A DNA stretch of 64,000 bases, from assembly GCA_035079385.1 (NCBI GenBank), contig JAVHKY010000024.1, positions 744,001-808,000 on the forward strand, read 5' to 3'. The number at the start of each line of letters is the position of its first letter. Positions within the stretch are counted from its first letter, which is position 1. This document shows positions 1 through 12,053 of this stretch, piece after piece. The notes under the pieces were generated by a model that was given only the letters and a program-made list of their open reading frames with translations, was not told the DNA's origin and made no database searches. The position numbers were made by a program, and so were the translations under genes. Source of the stretch: Aspidiotus rigidus. Taxonomy: Eukaryota; Arthropoda; Insecta; Hemiptera; Diaspididae.

Positions 1-86
1 AGTAGCTTTAGCAACGAGGATATCCTTCTCCCTTTATTTTGAGTGGACCGCTACCATACTTCAAAGAAAAAATTTTTTGGTTTCAG

Positions 87-3033
87 ATACTTTTGTGGTC
101 TTTTCTCTGCCTTTCCAAGGAAACAGACGCAGCTCGAATTCTGGGGATTTTCACAATAGCAGGCAGAAGTCACTTCACATGCAACCATGCTATTATGAAA
201 AGTTTACATGACGCTGGACATCATATCACCATGATCACTCCTTTTTCCGACGAAGAAAAGATGGAAAACTTTACGTTCGTTGATTCGAGTTTTGATTCTC
301 TCATACTTGTTGGTAATTCAAAAATAGACGACTTTTTTGACAAGGACTTTGGAGATTTATTTGAATTTATGACAAATGAAGGGATACGCTATTGTTATAA
401 CGTAATGAAAACAAAGGAGATACAGGTTTGTTGAACTTTTCATAATTCATAACATAGTGGTAAAATAGATATGTCTCTTCTTCTTAAATCTCGTTCATTC
501 AATGAGACTCGTAGGCTACTGAACGAATGGGATGAGCATAGAGGAAGTCCAATTTTATGATAACAACATTATTGAGTAATAGTTAATACAGTAGCACTGT
601 CGGGAGTCGCCTGATCCAGTGTTGTCATTTTTTCATAATTGGTGCTAGATTAGCATGATTTGGCCCGGTTTAGCATTGATGATTTTGCGTCCAGCATATT
701 ATTCAACATTATATTTCAATTCTGGTGTAATTTTAGCATTATTAACAATGTTTTAGCATAGGTAATTTTCTTAAATTATTCGCTACATTGCGCTTTGAAG
801 CCCCTTTATACCACTTCAGAGTTGTTTCACACGCATCCAGAGCTTTGACTATATATTATGTGGACTGCGCTAGTGTGTATAAAACGACCGAAAAAAGCTT
901 CCACAGATGTGATAAGGTATGCGGCACTGACCACGCGTATTTGAAATACAGGAGTCACACCTTTCCCCACTGCAGGAAACGTGTTCCATACCGCCTATAT
1001 CGCGGTAAGCGGTCTAGAGCACATTACAAGTATACCGTTGCAGAGCCACTCTGAATTCGATTCAGCATAGGCCTAGGTAATCTATTTTACAGCTTTGTCG
1101 CGAACAATGGTTAGCCATGGACCACTGTCATCCAACTTACCTATTCATCTTTTCATGTAGCCTACTACTTTTTGGGACCAATTGAAATATTTCAAATTAT
1201 ATCATGCACATCAGATGCATCAAGCTATGATTCAGGGAAATTTTTAATTCATTTATTGTAAATTTGTAACTCGTGTTCCAGGAAGCGTTGGGCTCGCGAG
1301 AAAAGTTATACGATATCATGTTTGTGGAAGTGTTGACATGCTATGAATGTTATTTAACTATCGCCGAGAAACTTCAAATTCCAGTAATAGGAACAATGAC
1401 GTTGCATGCTAGCAAACCAGCTGATAACTACATAGGTGTGCCCCGTAGCCCCGCACTTGTACCACTTTTGGAGGGTCCAGCTAAATTAGAAATGGATTTC
1501 TTTGAGCGTATGAAGAATTTATGGTATAATTTCGTGTACGACTATTACTACAAGGTCAAATTCCCAAGAAAATTGAAACAATTTCACCGCGAACATTTTG
1601 GAGAAGAAGACGTTCGTGAGCAAGAAATATCCTTGATTTTCTACAATAATCATCCCACTTTCTTATCTCGTCCCATCACGCCGAACGCCGTAGAAGTGGG
1701 AGGAATTCATTTGAAGCCGCCAAATCCATTACCGAAGGTAAAAATCATTCAAATAACTTGACCAACTGTTAGCGGAGTACCCGGTAAGACTTTTATTGGG
1801 AGTACATCGTGAGAGTAATTCGCTTATGCATGTTCACGTTCACTCGGAAAATAAATCTCCTAATCTGGGGTCTCCATTTTCAACCGTAAAACATTCTTCC
1901 AGCTACATCAGGAATTTTTACAATGGATAATTTGCAACTTTGGGGCAAGACTTTCTGATAGGGGTCTCCCTGACCGAGGCGATAGTAGTAGTTGTAGATT
2001 TGATCGAAAAATTTTCACTTTTACCTGCCCTCGTGGATCCTAACAGAAGAATGATATTCATGGGCCGGGTGACAGAATAATCACTTAAAAAGCGCAAAAA
2101 CATTCTTTTCAACAGATTCTACAAAAATTCATCGATGAAGCGAGTCATGGTGTTGTACTCTTCACGTTTGGATCCGTAGTTCGAGCAAGTTCTCTCTCAT
2201 CCAAACAAAGAAACGCATTTTTAGCCGCATTTTCGACCATACCACAGAGAGTTTTATGGAAGTACGAACAACCGATTGAAAATCTTCCGAAAAATATCAT
2301 GTTATCGAGTTGGCTTCCTCAACGAGATATTTTAGGTACGAGTATCTATGGTTGATCAACACTCCTGATTACATTAATTCCCAACCCTCTAAATAATTAA
2401 TGAAACATGGTTCTCAATCTTGATTCTTTCTCACCAGAACACAAAAAAGTTATCGTTTTTATGAGCCACTGTGGTCAGAGTGGCACATACGAAGCTATCG
2501 TGACAGGCACACCTGTCATCACAATTCCACTATTTGGCGACCAAAAAGTGAATGCTGTGAATCTGAGGCGTCGAGGGGTAGCTGTTAGTTTGGATCTAAA
2601 GACAGTGACTAAAGAAAAGGTCTTGTATGCGCTCAATACGATTATCAACGATACAGGGTAGGTAACCAAATTGCCGTCAATGTCTTATGAAATTGATTGG
2701 AAATGGCGCCCTAGGCTAATTGCAGCATATTTCTTTCACAGCTATTTTGAAAGAATGCAGGCTCTGTCCCGAGCTTTTAAAGACAGACCGATGAGCCCTC
2801 AGGAATCAATCGTTTATTGGACGGAATACGTTCTCAGACATAATGGAACACGATATTTAAAAGCACTAGGAACAGATATGCCTTTTTATAAATATTTCAT
2901 GTTGGATATTGCGGCTCTAGCTTTCACGATTACGGGTTTTGTAACTTATGTGATCTACAAGGCAGTTATGCATTTTTGTATCCTCTTTCTGCATCCATCT
3001 CCGCTTGCCGTTTCTGAGAAAAAATTGAAGTAA
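87..3033 (+). CDS. UGT: UDP-glycosyltransferase, copy 1 of tandem array (5' partial)
   Basis: Exons read as 87-425, 1282-1737, 2116-2335, 2438-2657 and 2742-3033, with GT-AG borders and phases 0,0,1,2; together 508 residues plus stop. The tiny exon with the start codon, seen in the other copies, lies left of the window. The family moves sugar from a UDP-sugar to small lipophilic acceptors in the ER lumen. Visible marks: remainder of a signal peptide, then the acceptor-domain His in RSHF (exon 2); YDIMFVE in exon 3; PKNIMLSSWLPQRDIL in exon 4; the UDP-sugar signature FMSHCGQSG...PLFGDQ in exon 5; a single membrane helix near the C terminus and a cytosolic tail ending KKLK, a dilysine ER-retrieval signal. 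The signature has HCG where most animal UGTs have HGG. Very close to copy 2, so the pair is recent. No stop or frameshift. Sugar donor and acceptor cannot be told from sequence. Confidence 0.9.
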
Positions 3034-3103
3034 TGCACAAGGGTACAACTGTATTATATGGGCAATACCATTCTTTCGACAGGCGGGAATTAAACTGTGA
3101 TTG

Positions 3104-3340
3104 TACAGGGTGGCGCATAAGTCGCTTAACCCGGTTAAAGAGCGCATTGAAATGTCCTTAGACAAATTCACCCCTGAATTGTGTGCACGAATTTGTGCTG
3201 CTGTCCCCGAACGTTTAAATTTGTGTTTACAGCATAATGGAATGCATTTTGAACAATTTCTGTAACTTTTTAATAACATTCTTATACCTAATGCATTTTT
3301 TAATTTTTTCGGTTTTAAGCGACTCATGGGCCACCCTGTA
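3104..3340. mobile_element. MITE, family A (CAGGGTGG termini), in UGT1 3' UTR
   Basis: A 233-bp element begins CAGGGTGGC and ends GCCACCCTG, with longer inverted ends containing TAAGTCGCTTAAC and its complement, flanked by a TA duplication. The UGT2 3' UTR has the same flanks without the insert (single TA near 12,127), so this is a clean filled/empty pair. It has no coding capacity. A TA target and a short CAGGG start suggest mobilisation by a Tc1/mariner-type transposase (inference). Confidence 0.85.
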
Positions 3341-3408
3341 TCTTAAACATGAAAATGAAAACATTCAAAGTGGTTCAAAATGTTTAGACATGTTTGTTTT
3401 AGCCTTCA

Positions 3409-3458
3409 AATAAAATGATTCGTGCCATGTGTGGAGACTTCTGTGAACTGTGAATAAA
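3409..3458 (+). terminator. Poly(A) signals of UGT copy 1
   Basis: Two AATAAA hexamers lie at 3409-3414 and 3453-3458, about 380-425 bases after the stop codon. The distance is inflated by the MITE inserted in the 3' UTR at 3104-3340. The equivalent hexamer is present in copy 2, which supports use in the ancestor. Confidence 0.5.
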
Positions 3459-4194
3459 AACTTTGATTTTGACTTTCATATCTTTATTGAGGGGTTAATT
3501 CTAGTATTTGCGTGCAGGTACGTTCATAGTACGATCTAAAATAACTACTACCATGAGCTAGGCTACACTAGACTATCGTGCCTCATACTTCGCTCTTCAG
3601 ATAAGTAGCCCAATTTACACTATACTAAACAATACAGGACTAAGATGGTGGTGGGCTATTCGGCTAAAATGCTTCAGGTGCTTTCTTCACTATGGCCCCC
3701 ACGTCGGGCTACGGGAGCCGTGACACACCACTGTCGCAAAGATTGGGATTATTTCAGTACGACATAGCTAATGTACCGTTCTCTAACACTATGGAAATGC
3801 CCATCCTTATCATCATCGTGATCAGACAAAAGCTGAACCTCTTAAACTTGACGTATCTCGTATGAATCAGAATCAGATGGCTGAAGCCGATCGTCGATAA
3901 TCTGCATATCAGTTATTATCTGAGAAGAATAGAAACTGGTACCTACCAAGAATCAACTTTTTGAAGATTAGCGTAACTGTTCAACATTGTTTCGCCACAT
4001 TTTACAGACTGAACTTTCTCGAAGTTTTAGAGGTCCTAGATTACAACCAGCATGAAGAAAAAGAAAAATCAGGATTTCTTATCTTCATATACCGTAATAT
4101 ATATTATTATATATGTCACCGATAAAGTGAGTATTGGGTTAAAGTAGGTAAGTGCGGCATTTGAACGCCGAACCACGTGTGTACACGCGTATGC

Positions 4195-4275
4195 GTTGGC
4201 TGTATAGTGTTTCCTCTAAAATGACTTTTCCCATTTCACCCTGGTTCGAACCCCGCTCAAGATCCTCACCTTTTT
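4195..4275 (+). other. tRNA-like promoter relic (possible SINE head)
   Basis: An A-box-like TGGCTGTATAGTG is followed about 45 bases later by a B-box-like GGTTCGAACC, then by a run of eight T that would end RNA polymerase III transcription. No acceptor stem pairs across the block and the T stem pairs poorly, so this is not a functional tRNA. A tRNA-derived SINE head or decayed tRNA is the most I would claim. Confidence 0.25.
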
Positions 4276-4434
4276 TTTCTTGGAGAATTTTTTTTTGGAA
4301 AAATTCTTTCAAATAAATTATTAGGTACTATTTTTGAAACCAAAATTTGTAATTTTTATCTTTAAATTAGGATTTGTAAAAATCAATAAAAATGAAAGAG
4401 GATGCAATACGCAAATTAAATTGTCACGCGGCCA

Positions 4435-4990
4435 AAAAAAATTGATGGAATCAATATGTATGAATTAGACTGAGAAAGAAACCATGAAAAATTGATAGAT
4501 TCAAAATTTAAATTAAACTAAGGGAGAAACCGTAGAAAATTGATGGAATTAATAGGAAGAAACCAAAAAAAAAAATGGATGGAATCAATATGTTCCAATT
4601 AGACGAAGAAAGAAACTATGAAAAATTGATAAAATCAACATTTAAATTATACTCAGGGAGAAACCGTAAGAGAATGATAGAATCAACATTTGACTTAGTT
4701 CAAGGAAAAAACCATTAAAAAAATTGATAAAATCACAATTAGACCAAGAACCATGAAAAATTGATAGAATCAAAATTTGAATTAGACTCAAGGAAAAATC
4801 ATAAAATAAATTAATATTTGTAGAATCAACATTTAAGTTAGACCAAGGGAGAAACCATGAAAAATTGATGGAATGGACGCGACGTTTCAATTGTACTCAG
4901 GGTAATTTATGGTGTCTCCCTAAGTCTAATTCAAATTTTGATTCTACCAATTTTTATGGTTTCTTCCTTTGTCTAATTCAAATATATTAA
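4435..4990. repeat. Degenerate ~50-bp minisatellite with an inverted end copy
   Basis: About nine to ten diverged copies of a roughly 50-base unit built around GAAACCATGAAAAATTGATAG and AATCAACATTTAAATTAGAC follow one another from 4,435 to 4,870. At 4,920-4,985 the same unit appears in reverse complement (TCTAATTCAAATTTTGATTC), closing the array like a hairpin. It is non-coding and very AT-rich. Apparent open frames here come from the repeat period. Confidence 0.7.
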
Positions 4991-5079
4991 AATACATAAA
5001 TCACACTTTTCCCCTTCGCAAAACGTGGTTTACGTTTTGCCGACTATTGAATCGATGCATTCTTGCAATTTATGGTTAT

Positions 5080-5165
5080 TCATATTACAAAGAAGAGTGG
5101 GTCTTGTGTGGTTCAATATAATTTATCACACCTTCGGGTTGTACACTCTTCTTTGTAATTTTGCC
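5080..5165. repeat. Short perfect-arm hairpin
   Basis: TTACAAAGAAGAGTG and its exact complement CACTCTTCTTTGTAA face each other across about 43 bases. Outside the arms are GTTTTGCCGACTAT and TTTTGCCGACTAT in direct orientation. Likely the core of a small foldback or MITE. Confidence 0.55.
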
Positions 5166-5670
5166 GACTATATGCAGCACATGACGCCGCGCCGTAAGCG
5201 TAGCACTAGATGTTGAGCCGTATTTTTTGTCGCTTAGCGTAGTCCATAATAGTATTCGGGTTCAAACCTACACTAGAGAGCGCTACTGAAAGGGTGAATC
5301 AGAGAATTTATGTACGTTCATACATTGATTTTCAATGAACTGTTATTTTTCAATATATCATTTATTGTTACAATTTTTTTTAGAATTCAATGTTGATGAT
5401 ACAGACTACAAAATTCATGTTTATGTTTGCTTTGAAAAGCGATATCCTATTAATTATGGTGCGTGAAATTTCTTCATTTAAAAAGCATTGAACGAAAGGG
5501 TGAATATTGTCAGGGCTACCAACTCCCCAACTCTAAGTTTAAATCTTAATAAGTATAGTCAAAGGGGAAAATTCATTTGCACACAAAATGGCGTCTGCAA
5601 ATACCCATAGCACAGTGTAGTTGATAAGAGAAACCGTTAGACGGTTCTAGCAAAAGGTAGTTTTAACATG

Positions 5671-5844
5671 TAGGGCTTTTACAATGTTTACATTTTTCTT
5701 TTCAGTCTGTAGGATGGTGTGGTTTTTGCGTTAGTGTTTGTAAGAAGGGGTTCGTTTGTGTTGTTCCATGTCACTCACACTCGCGCCAGAAGCACGCCAT
5801 CCTGCAAACTGGTAGAGAAAAATATAATCATTGTAAAAGCCCTA
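5671..5844. mobile_element. MITE, family B (GGGCTTTTACAATG termini)
   Basis: The element starts TA-GGGCTTTTACAATG and ends ATTGTAAAAGCCC-TA, giving a TA target duplication and 14-base terminal repeats. Inside, GTAGGATGG and CCATCCTGC extend the symmetry. About 170 bp, non-coding. A short TCAGTTGTTCAGT array follows at 5,855-5,905. Confidence 0.75.
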
Positions 5845-5904
5845 TAAGCCGGTAAGTTGTTCAGTAGTCAGTTGTTCAGTTGTCAGTTGTTCAGTTACAG
5901 TTTA

Positions 5905-7269
5905 GTGATTGTGGTGCTAACAGTAAAAAAGGTGCTTAACGTATAATGAAGTGAAGTGTATCACATTAGCTGTGACTATTATTTTATTCAACTGGATAAT
6001 TCACGCTTGCTGTGCGTTAACTCGCCAACACGTTTTTTGATAAAAATTTATCGACCCTTGGGGTAATGCTTAGCCTATGTCTTGAATAAATTTAACACGC
6101 GTTCTCTTGTTTTGTATCAAGTTTAGTTCAAACCACATTTCACTTATAGAATTAATCTTCGATACTAATTTTTTCTGAACCCTCCCCCAATTTCGAAATT
6201 GGCGTCCGAGCGCGTATAGGTAATAGTATCATACTATCATGAACTATAGTATTATAATAGGCTTATACTAGACTTATACTTTTTAGGCTAAGAATGGTGA
6301 GCCAGCGAGCGAAGCGAGTGAATCTGGAGAGCTGGTTTTGACGACGATACAGTATTGTAGACTTACACTAAATTATAAAAGGGGGCTAACTCTACGCTCC
6401 CTAATTCCAACTATGAGACGACTAGACTCATACTATATAGACTTCTTTATCAATATAACCATTACTTGCCGTAAAACAAAAGTAAAAATTGATAGAATGA
6501 GTTCCGTGTCTCCGCTCTCCCCTCCCCTTTACTTCAAATATTTGCGTTCACTTTATAATCATCTCTATTAGTCTAGAGTGGTGAAACAGACATGAAACAT
6601 GGATTTTCATTTTTTGCGCTTCGATAAAATCTTTTCTTTTTTTAAAATATTATTTCTGTTTTCCTTTGCCGACTTTTCTAGCTAGAAAAGTGAGGTATTA
6701 CACCAGTAGTAAGGTGAATATTACGGTTAATCTGGGTATTCGGTTAATGTGGGTTTTTTGTCATCGCTACGCGTGTTCCCGGTCGCGTCTGGCGTGATAG
6801 TAGCGCCCTACGCCACTCCCCCAAGTAGCGTTGCTTGTTGCTATTTGTATTCTTGTAGTTTATACAGTATGTACCGGTATATCTTTGATACATCTGTGTA
6901 CATGACTCAGGGGTGCCGTGATCCGCGTAAGCTTACGAAGATTTCGTCCCCCCAAAAAATTTTTAACAAGCCAAAAAAAAAGCCCCCCCATAATGTTACG
7001 AGAACAAAGGAAAAAACCGGCCCCCAAAAATTTCCTACGAAGAATTGTCTTCAAAAAAGTGGCTTCACGGCACCCCTACATGTCTTGTGTATACCACCTT
7101 TGTCTTCCTTCGTGTATTTTTCTTCCTGTACCAACTTTAATTCAATTTTTTATTTTTCAACGGTACTTGTGAGCGCAGCATACTTGTCCAAGTACTATGA
7201 GTCGAAATAATCAAACGCATACAAGTATTGAAGAAATTAAATACGCGTGGTTTTACCTATTAAGTTATA
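5905..7269. other. Intergenic, no gene seen
   Basis: AT-rich sequence with small patches of CTAGTATA-type repeat around 6,215-6,300. Open frames near 6,750-7,210 have no recognisable domain, overlap one another in several frames and contain homopolymer runs (poly-C and poly-A around 6,945-7,035), so I do not call a gene. Confidence 0.45.
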
Positions 7270-7370
7270 TCCATTATACCTTACCACACCTGTGGACGCT
7301 TTTTTCGGTCGTTGTATACACGCTAGCTGTAGCACACTCCACATAATAGTCAAGGATTTTTCCCCATAAG
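7270..7370. repeat. Dispersed repeat shared with UGT1 and UGT2 intron 2
   Basis: The segment with CCACATAATAGTCAAGG and TTTTTTCGGTCGTTGTATACAC is the reverse complement of a block in intron 2 of UGT1 (about 840-920) and of UGT2 (about 9,870-9,950). Three copies in 10 kb show it is a mobile or dispersed repeat. No terminal repeats were pinned down. Confidence 0.6.
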
Positions 7371-7385
7371 AGCATGTGCTAAATT

Positions 7386-7735
7386 CGTATTTTTCAATGA
7401 AGGATAACTCGAGGACGGCTCGATGGATTTTTTTGAAATGACCCTCGTTGAAAAGGAAATTTTATGGACAATTGACGATCATCTCTTCAATTTTTCTTTA
7501 AAAGCATCATTTTCCGACTTGAAACGCGTTTTTTTTGCCCAAACACATACATTTTGCGGTTTGTGAGCGCTTGGGCAAAAAAACGCATCCCATTTCTTAA
7601 TCGATAACTCAGAAAGTAATAACTCTAAAGAAAAATCGAAGAGAAAACGTCAATTGTCCATAAAATTTTCCTTCCCACGCGGGTCATTTCAAACTGTACT
7701 GCCCTAGTTAGGTATCTTTCAATGAAAAACACCAA
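7386..7735. mobile_element. Foldback element
   Basis: Long imperfect inverted arms: AAATTTTATGGACAATTGACG on the left pairs with CGTCAATTGTCCATAAAATTT on the right, and GCGTTTTTTTTGCCCAA pairs with TTGGGCAAAAAAACGC nearer the centre. The outer ends also pair (TTTTTCAATGAAGGATAAC with GTATCTTTCAATGAAAAAC). Non-coding, about 350 bp. Confidence 0.7.
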
Positions 7736-8097
7736 TTTTAGAACTTTACATCTTAGGATACTATCTAACTTACATCTCTGATCTACGGTTGGTAACATAG
7801 TTTATCACTATCATCATCCGTATCAATATGTTGTCCTTTAATAGTCTTTATATAACCTTCGACGTCTACCACTTGTTATTACAATGCACCTAATTACACT
7901 AATCGACCATAGGTAATAAAATACATTGTAACGTTTTCAGACTACTCGAGTGTCGTCAGACTATTGTTTGGAGCTCGTTATTGAAAATACTCATTGTAAT
8001 TTTTGCTGCAACTATAACTGTACAGAACAAGTATATAACTGTACAGAACAAGTACTTCATAATGCACTACCTATCAAGTTATGAAAAAATAATATTA

Positions 8098-8425
8098 TAG
8101 GGCGACCAACTGTTTGCCTTTAGGCAAACACGTTTGCTTATCTTGCGTGATATTTACTGTTTGCTCGCGTTTTTGGAAGAGGTCTAAATATTTGCTTTTT
8201 TCATCATTTCAGTTTTTCACTGAAACTGGAGAAATTTTATTCAATTTGTCAACATTAAAAGCCTCAACACTTATATTTCCTAGTTTTTTTTTTTTTTTTT
8301 TTTTTCAATTGCGAGGAACGAACAAGCAAATTTCGAGTCCGTATAAAGATTTGCTTTTCTACCATGAAATTTGCTCCTTTTGAAGGGAAGATTTACCTTT
8401 CTGAAAAAGTCAGTTGGTAACCCTA
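8098..8425. mobile_element. MITE, family C (GGGCGACCAACTG termini)
   Basis: Starts TA-GGGCGACCAACTG and ends CAGTTGGTAACCC-TA, so it has about 13-base imperfect terminal repeats and a TA duplication. The interior repeats a TTTGCTT/AAGCAAA word and has a long T run. It sits about 60 bases upstream of UGT2 exon 1, where it could affect the promoter. Confidence 0.7.
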
Positions 8426-8487
8426 ATATTAGTTTCAAATAACTACGTCAATACCTGTTTTGTAAAAAAATTGATGTTGCCACTAAA

Positions 8488-11400
8488 ATGATGATCAAAG
8501 TTGTGAGTATCAAGCTTCATTATTTTTCTTCGCTCCATAGTATTTTCAATTTGCTCTACATCTATAGGCCTACCAGTATCTATTTTTACCCTCCCTTAAT
8601 AATTCAATAGGATCGTTCTTGATTCAAATACGTAATTGAACCCTGAGTCCGAATTTTTATTTCCACATCTGGGGTGCGTCCAGAAACGTGTGACTATGCA
8701 CAACCGATCGATCACATCCTAGTGGTTCTTGTTTCTTAATCAAGCACTAGAATAAAGTGAGAAACAACTAACCGGGCACAGTTGGTTACGCATTTCTGAA
8801 CGCACGCCTGAGGAACTATTTTTTAAAGTGGCATTAGCAACGAGGACACCTTCCTCCTTTATTTTGAGTGCACCCCTACCATACTTGAAGATAAAATTTT
8901 TTGGTTTCAGCTACTTTTCTCGTCTTTTCTCTGCCTTTTCAAGGAAACAGACGCAGCTCGAATTCTGGGGATTTTTACGTTAACAGGCAGAAGTCACTTC
9001 ACATGCAACCATGCCATTATGAAAAGTTTACATGACGCTGGACATCACATTACCATGATCACTCCTTTTTCCGGCGAAGAAAAGATGGAAAACTTCACGT
9101 TCGTTGATTCGAGTTTTGATTCTCTCATACTTGTTGGTAATTCAAAAATAGACGACTTTTTTGACATGGACTTTAGAGATTTAATGGAATTCATGATGAA
9201 TGAGGGGATACGCTATTGTTATAACGTAATGAAAACAAAGGAGATACAGGTTGGTTACATTTTCCATATTCACACCACAGTGATAAAATAGATGTTCCTT
9301 CTTCTTAAATCATAATCATTCAATCAGACTTGTATTTGAACGAAAGAGATGTGCATAGATGAAGTCTAATTTTATAATAACAACATTATTGAGTAATAGT
9401 TAATACAGTAGCACTGTCGGGAGTCGCCTGATCCAGTGTTACCATTTTATCATAATTGGTGCTAGATTAGTACAGGGTGGCCCGTAAGACGCTTAACCGA
9501 AAAAATAAAAAAATGCATTAGGTATAAGAATGTTATTAAAAAGTAAAATGCATTCCATTATGCTGTAAACACAAATTTGAACGTTCGGGGACAGCAGCAC
9601 AAATTCGGGCACACAATTCAGGGGTGAATTTGCTAATTGTACATTCATGTAAAGTGGGTTAAGCGACTTATGGGCCACCTTGTATGATTTGGGCCGGTTT
9701 AGCATTGATGATTTTGCGTCCAGCATATTATTCAACATTATTTTTCAATTCTGGGGTAATTTTAGCATTGTTAACAATGTTTTAGCATAGGTAATTTTCT
9801 TAAATTATTCGCTACATGGCGCATTGAAGTCCCTTTATACCACTTTAGAGTTGTTTCGCACGCATCCAGAGCTTTGACTATGTATTATGTGGACTGCGCT
9901 AGTGTGTATAAAACGACCGAAAAAAGCCGCCACAGATGTGATGAGATATGGGGCACTGACCACGCGTATTTAAAATACACGCGTCACACCTTTCCCCACT
10001 ACGCGAACGTGTTTGATGCGGTTTATACGTGGGTTTATATCGCGGTAAGCGGTCTAAAGCATACTACGAGTATACCGCTCCAGAGTCACTCTGAACTCGA
10101 TTCAGCATAGGCCTAGGTAATCTATTTTACAGCTTTTTCGCGAACAATGGTTAGCCTTGGACCACTGTCATCCTGCTTACCTATTCATCTTTTCAAGTAG
10201 CCTACTACTTCTTGTGAGCTATTGAAATACTACAAATTATATCATGCACATAAGATGTATCAAGCTATGATTCTGGGAAATTTTTAATTCATTTATTGTA
10301 AATTTGTAACTCGTGTTCCAGAAAGCGTTGGGCTCGCGAGAAAAGTTATATGATATCATGTTTGTGGAAGTGTTGGAATGCCATGAATGTTATTTAACTA
10401 TCGCGGAGAAACTTCAAATTCCAGTAATAGGAACAGTGACGTTGCATGCTACCAAATCAGCTGATAACTCCATAGGTGTACCCCGTAGCCCCACACATGT
10501 ACCACTTTTCAAGGATCCAGCTAAATTAGAAATGGATTTCTTTGAGCGTATAAAGAATTTATGGTACAATTTCGTGTACGACTATTACTACGAGGTCAAT
10601 TTCCCAAGAAAATTGAAACAATTTCACCGCGAACTTTTTGGAGAAGAAGACGTTCGCAAGAAAGAAATATCCTTGATTTTCTACAATAATCATCCCACTC
10701 TCTTATCTCGTCCCATCACGCCGAATGCCGTAGAAGTGGGAGGAATTCATTTGAAGCCGCCAAATCCATTACCGAAGGTAAAAATCATTCACGGGGTACC
10801 CGGTAAGACTTTTATTGGGAGTACATCATGAGAGTAATTCGCTTATGCATGTTCACGTTCACTCGGGAAATAAATCTCCTAATGTGGGGTCTCCATTTTC
10901 AACCGTAAAACATTCTTCCAGCTACATCAGGAATTATTACAATGGATAATTTGCAACTTTGGGGAAAGCCTTTGTGATACGGTTCTTCCAGCTTGAGAGG
11001 ATAGTTAATAATTGTAGATTTGATCGACAAATTTTCATTTTTACCTGCCCTCGCGGGTCCTAACAGAAGAATGATATTCATGGGCCGGGTGACAGAATAA
11101 TCACTTACAAAGCGCAAAAACAATTCTTTTCAACAGATTCTACAAAAATTCATCGATGAAGCGAGCCATGGTGTTGTACTCTTCACGTTTGGATCTTTAG
11201 TCCGAGCAAGTTCTCTCTCATCCAAACAAAGAAACGCATTTTTAGCCGCATTTTCGACCATACCGCAGAGGGTGATATGGAAGTACGAACAACCGATTGA
11301 ACATCTTCCGAAAAATATCATGTTATCGAGCTGGCTTCCTCAACGAGATATTTTAGGTACGAGTATCTATGGTTGATCACTACTTCTGATTACATTAATC

Positions 11401-12053
11401 CCCAACCCTCTGAATAATTAATGAAACATGGTTCTCAATCTTGATTCTTTCTCACCAGAACACAAAAAAGTTATCGCTTTTATGAGCCACTGTGGTCAGA
11501 GTGGCACATACGAAGCTATCGTGACAGAGACACCTGTCATCGCGATTCCACTATTTGGCGACCAGCAAGTGAATGCTGTGAACCTGAAGCGTCGAGGGGT
11601 AGCTGTTAGTTTGGATCTAAAGACAGTGACTAAAGAAAAGGTCTTGTATGCGCTCAATACGATTATCAACGATACAGGGTAGGTAACCAAATTGCCGTCA
11701 AAATCTATGAAATTGATACGAAATGGCTTGCTAGTCTAATTGGAGCATATACCTTTTACAGCTATTTTGAAAGAATGCAGGCTCTGTCCCGAGCTTTTAA
11801 AGAAAGACCAATGAGCCCTCAGGAATCAATCGTTTATTGGACGGAATACGTTCTCAGACATAATGGAACACGATATTTAAAAGCACTAGGAACGGATATG
11901 CCTTTTTATAAATATTTCATGTTGGATATTGTCGCTCTAGCTCTTACGATTGCGAGTTTTGTAACTTATGTGATCTACAAGACAGTTAGATATTTTTGTA
12001 TCTTCTTTCTGTATCCATCTCCGCTTGCCGTTTCTGAGAAAAAATCGAAGTAA
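8488..12053 (+). CDS. UGT: UDP-glycosyltransferase, copy 2 of tandem array
   Basis: Exons 8488-8502, 8911-9249, 10322-10777, 11137-11356, 11459-11678 and 11762-12053; the sum is a multiple of three and gives 513 residues. Exon 1 (MMIKV, then GTGAGT) is inferred by alignment with exon 1 of copies 3-5. An earlier ATG at 8474 reaches a stop after five codons, so the start is 8488 or 8491. Domain marks are as in copy 1: RSHF His, YDIMFVE, SSWLPQRDIL, HCGQSG signature ending PLFGDQ, C-terminal membrane helix and a KKSK dilysine ER-retrieval tail. Intron 2 carries a MITE that copy 1 lacks at that site, and copy 1 has a MITE in its 3' UTR that this gene lacks. It is the closest relative of copy 1. 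Function at the substrate level is unknown. Confidence 0.9.
9471..9684. mobile_element. MITE, family A, in UGT2 intron 2
   Basis: A 210-bp copy of the element at 3104-3340, in the opposite orientation: CAGGGTGGCCC at the left, GGGCCACCTTG at the right, with TA on both sides. The UGT1 intron has the same flanks (CTAGATTAG and TGATTTGG) joined without insert. The shared interior (ACAAATTTGAACGTTCGGGG and TGCATTAGGTATAAG) proves one family. Confidence 0.85.

Larger units (their letters stand above)
3341..4434. other. Intergenic, no gene seen
   Basis: Holds the rest of the UGT1 3' region up to about 3,600, where homology with the UGT2 3' flank fades, then AT-rich unique sequence. I found no open frame with family features on either strand. 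A degenerate tRNA-like block at 4,195-4,275 is listed separately. Confidence 0.5.

Noticed and set aside
87..425. UGT1 as a pseudogene because no start codon is in frame in its first visible exon
   Set aside because: UGT2-UGT5 all keep the start in a separate micro-exon upstream; for UGT1 that exon would fall left of the window.
788..1054. Open frame in UGT1 intron 2, echoed in UGT2 at 9,874-10,110
   Set aside because: The frames diverge between copies and the block is a dispersed repeat also found inverted near 7,300; no protein features.
4195..4275. Functional tRNA gene
   Set aside because: A- and B-box-like words are present but acceptor and T stems do not pair; at most a SINE head or relic.
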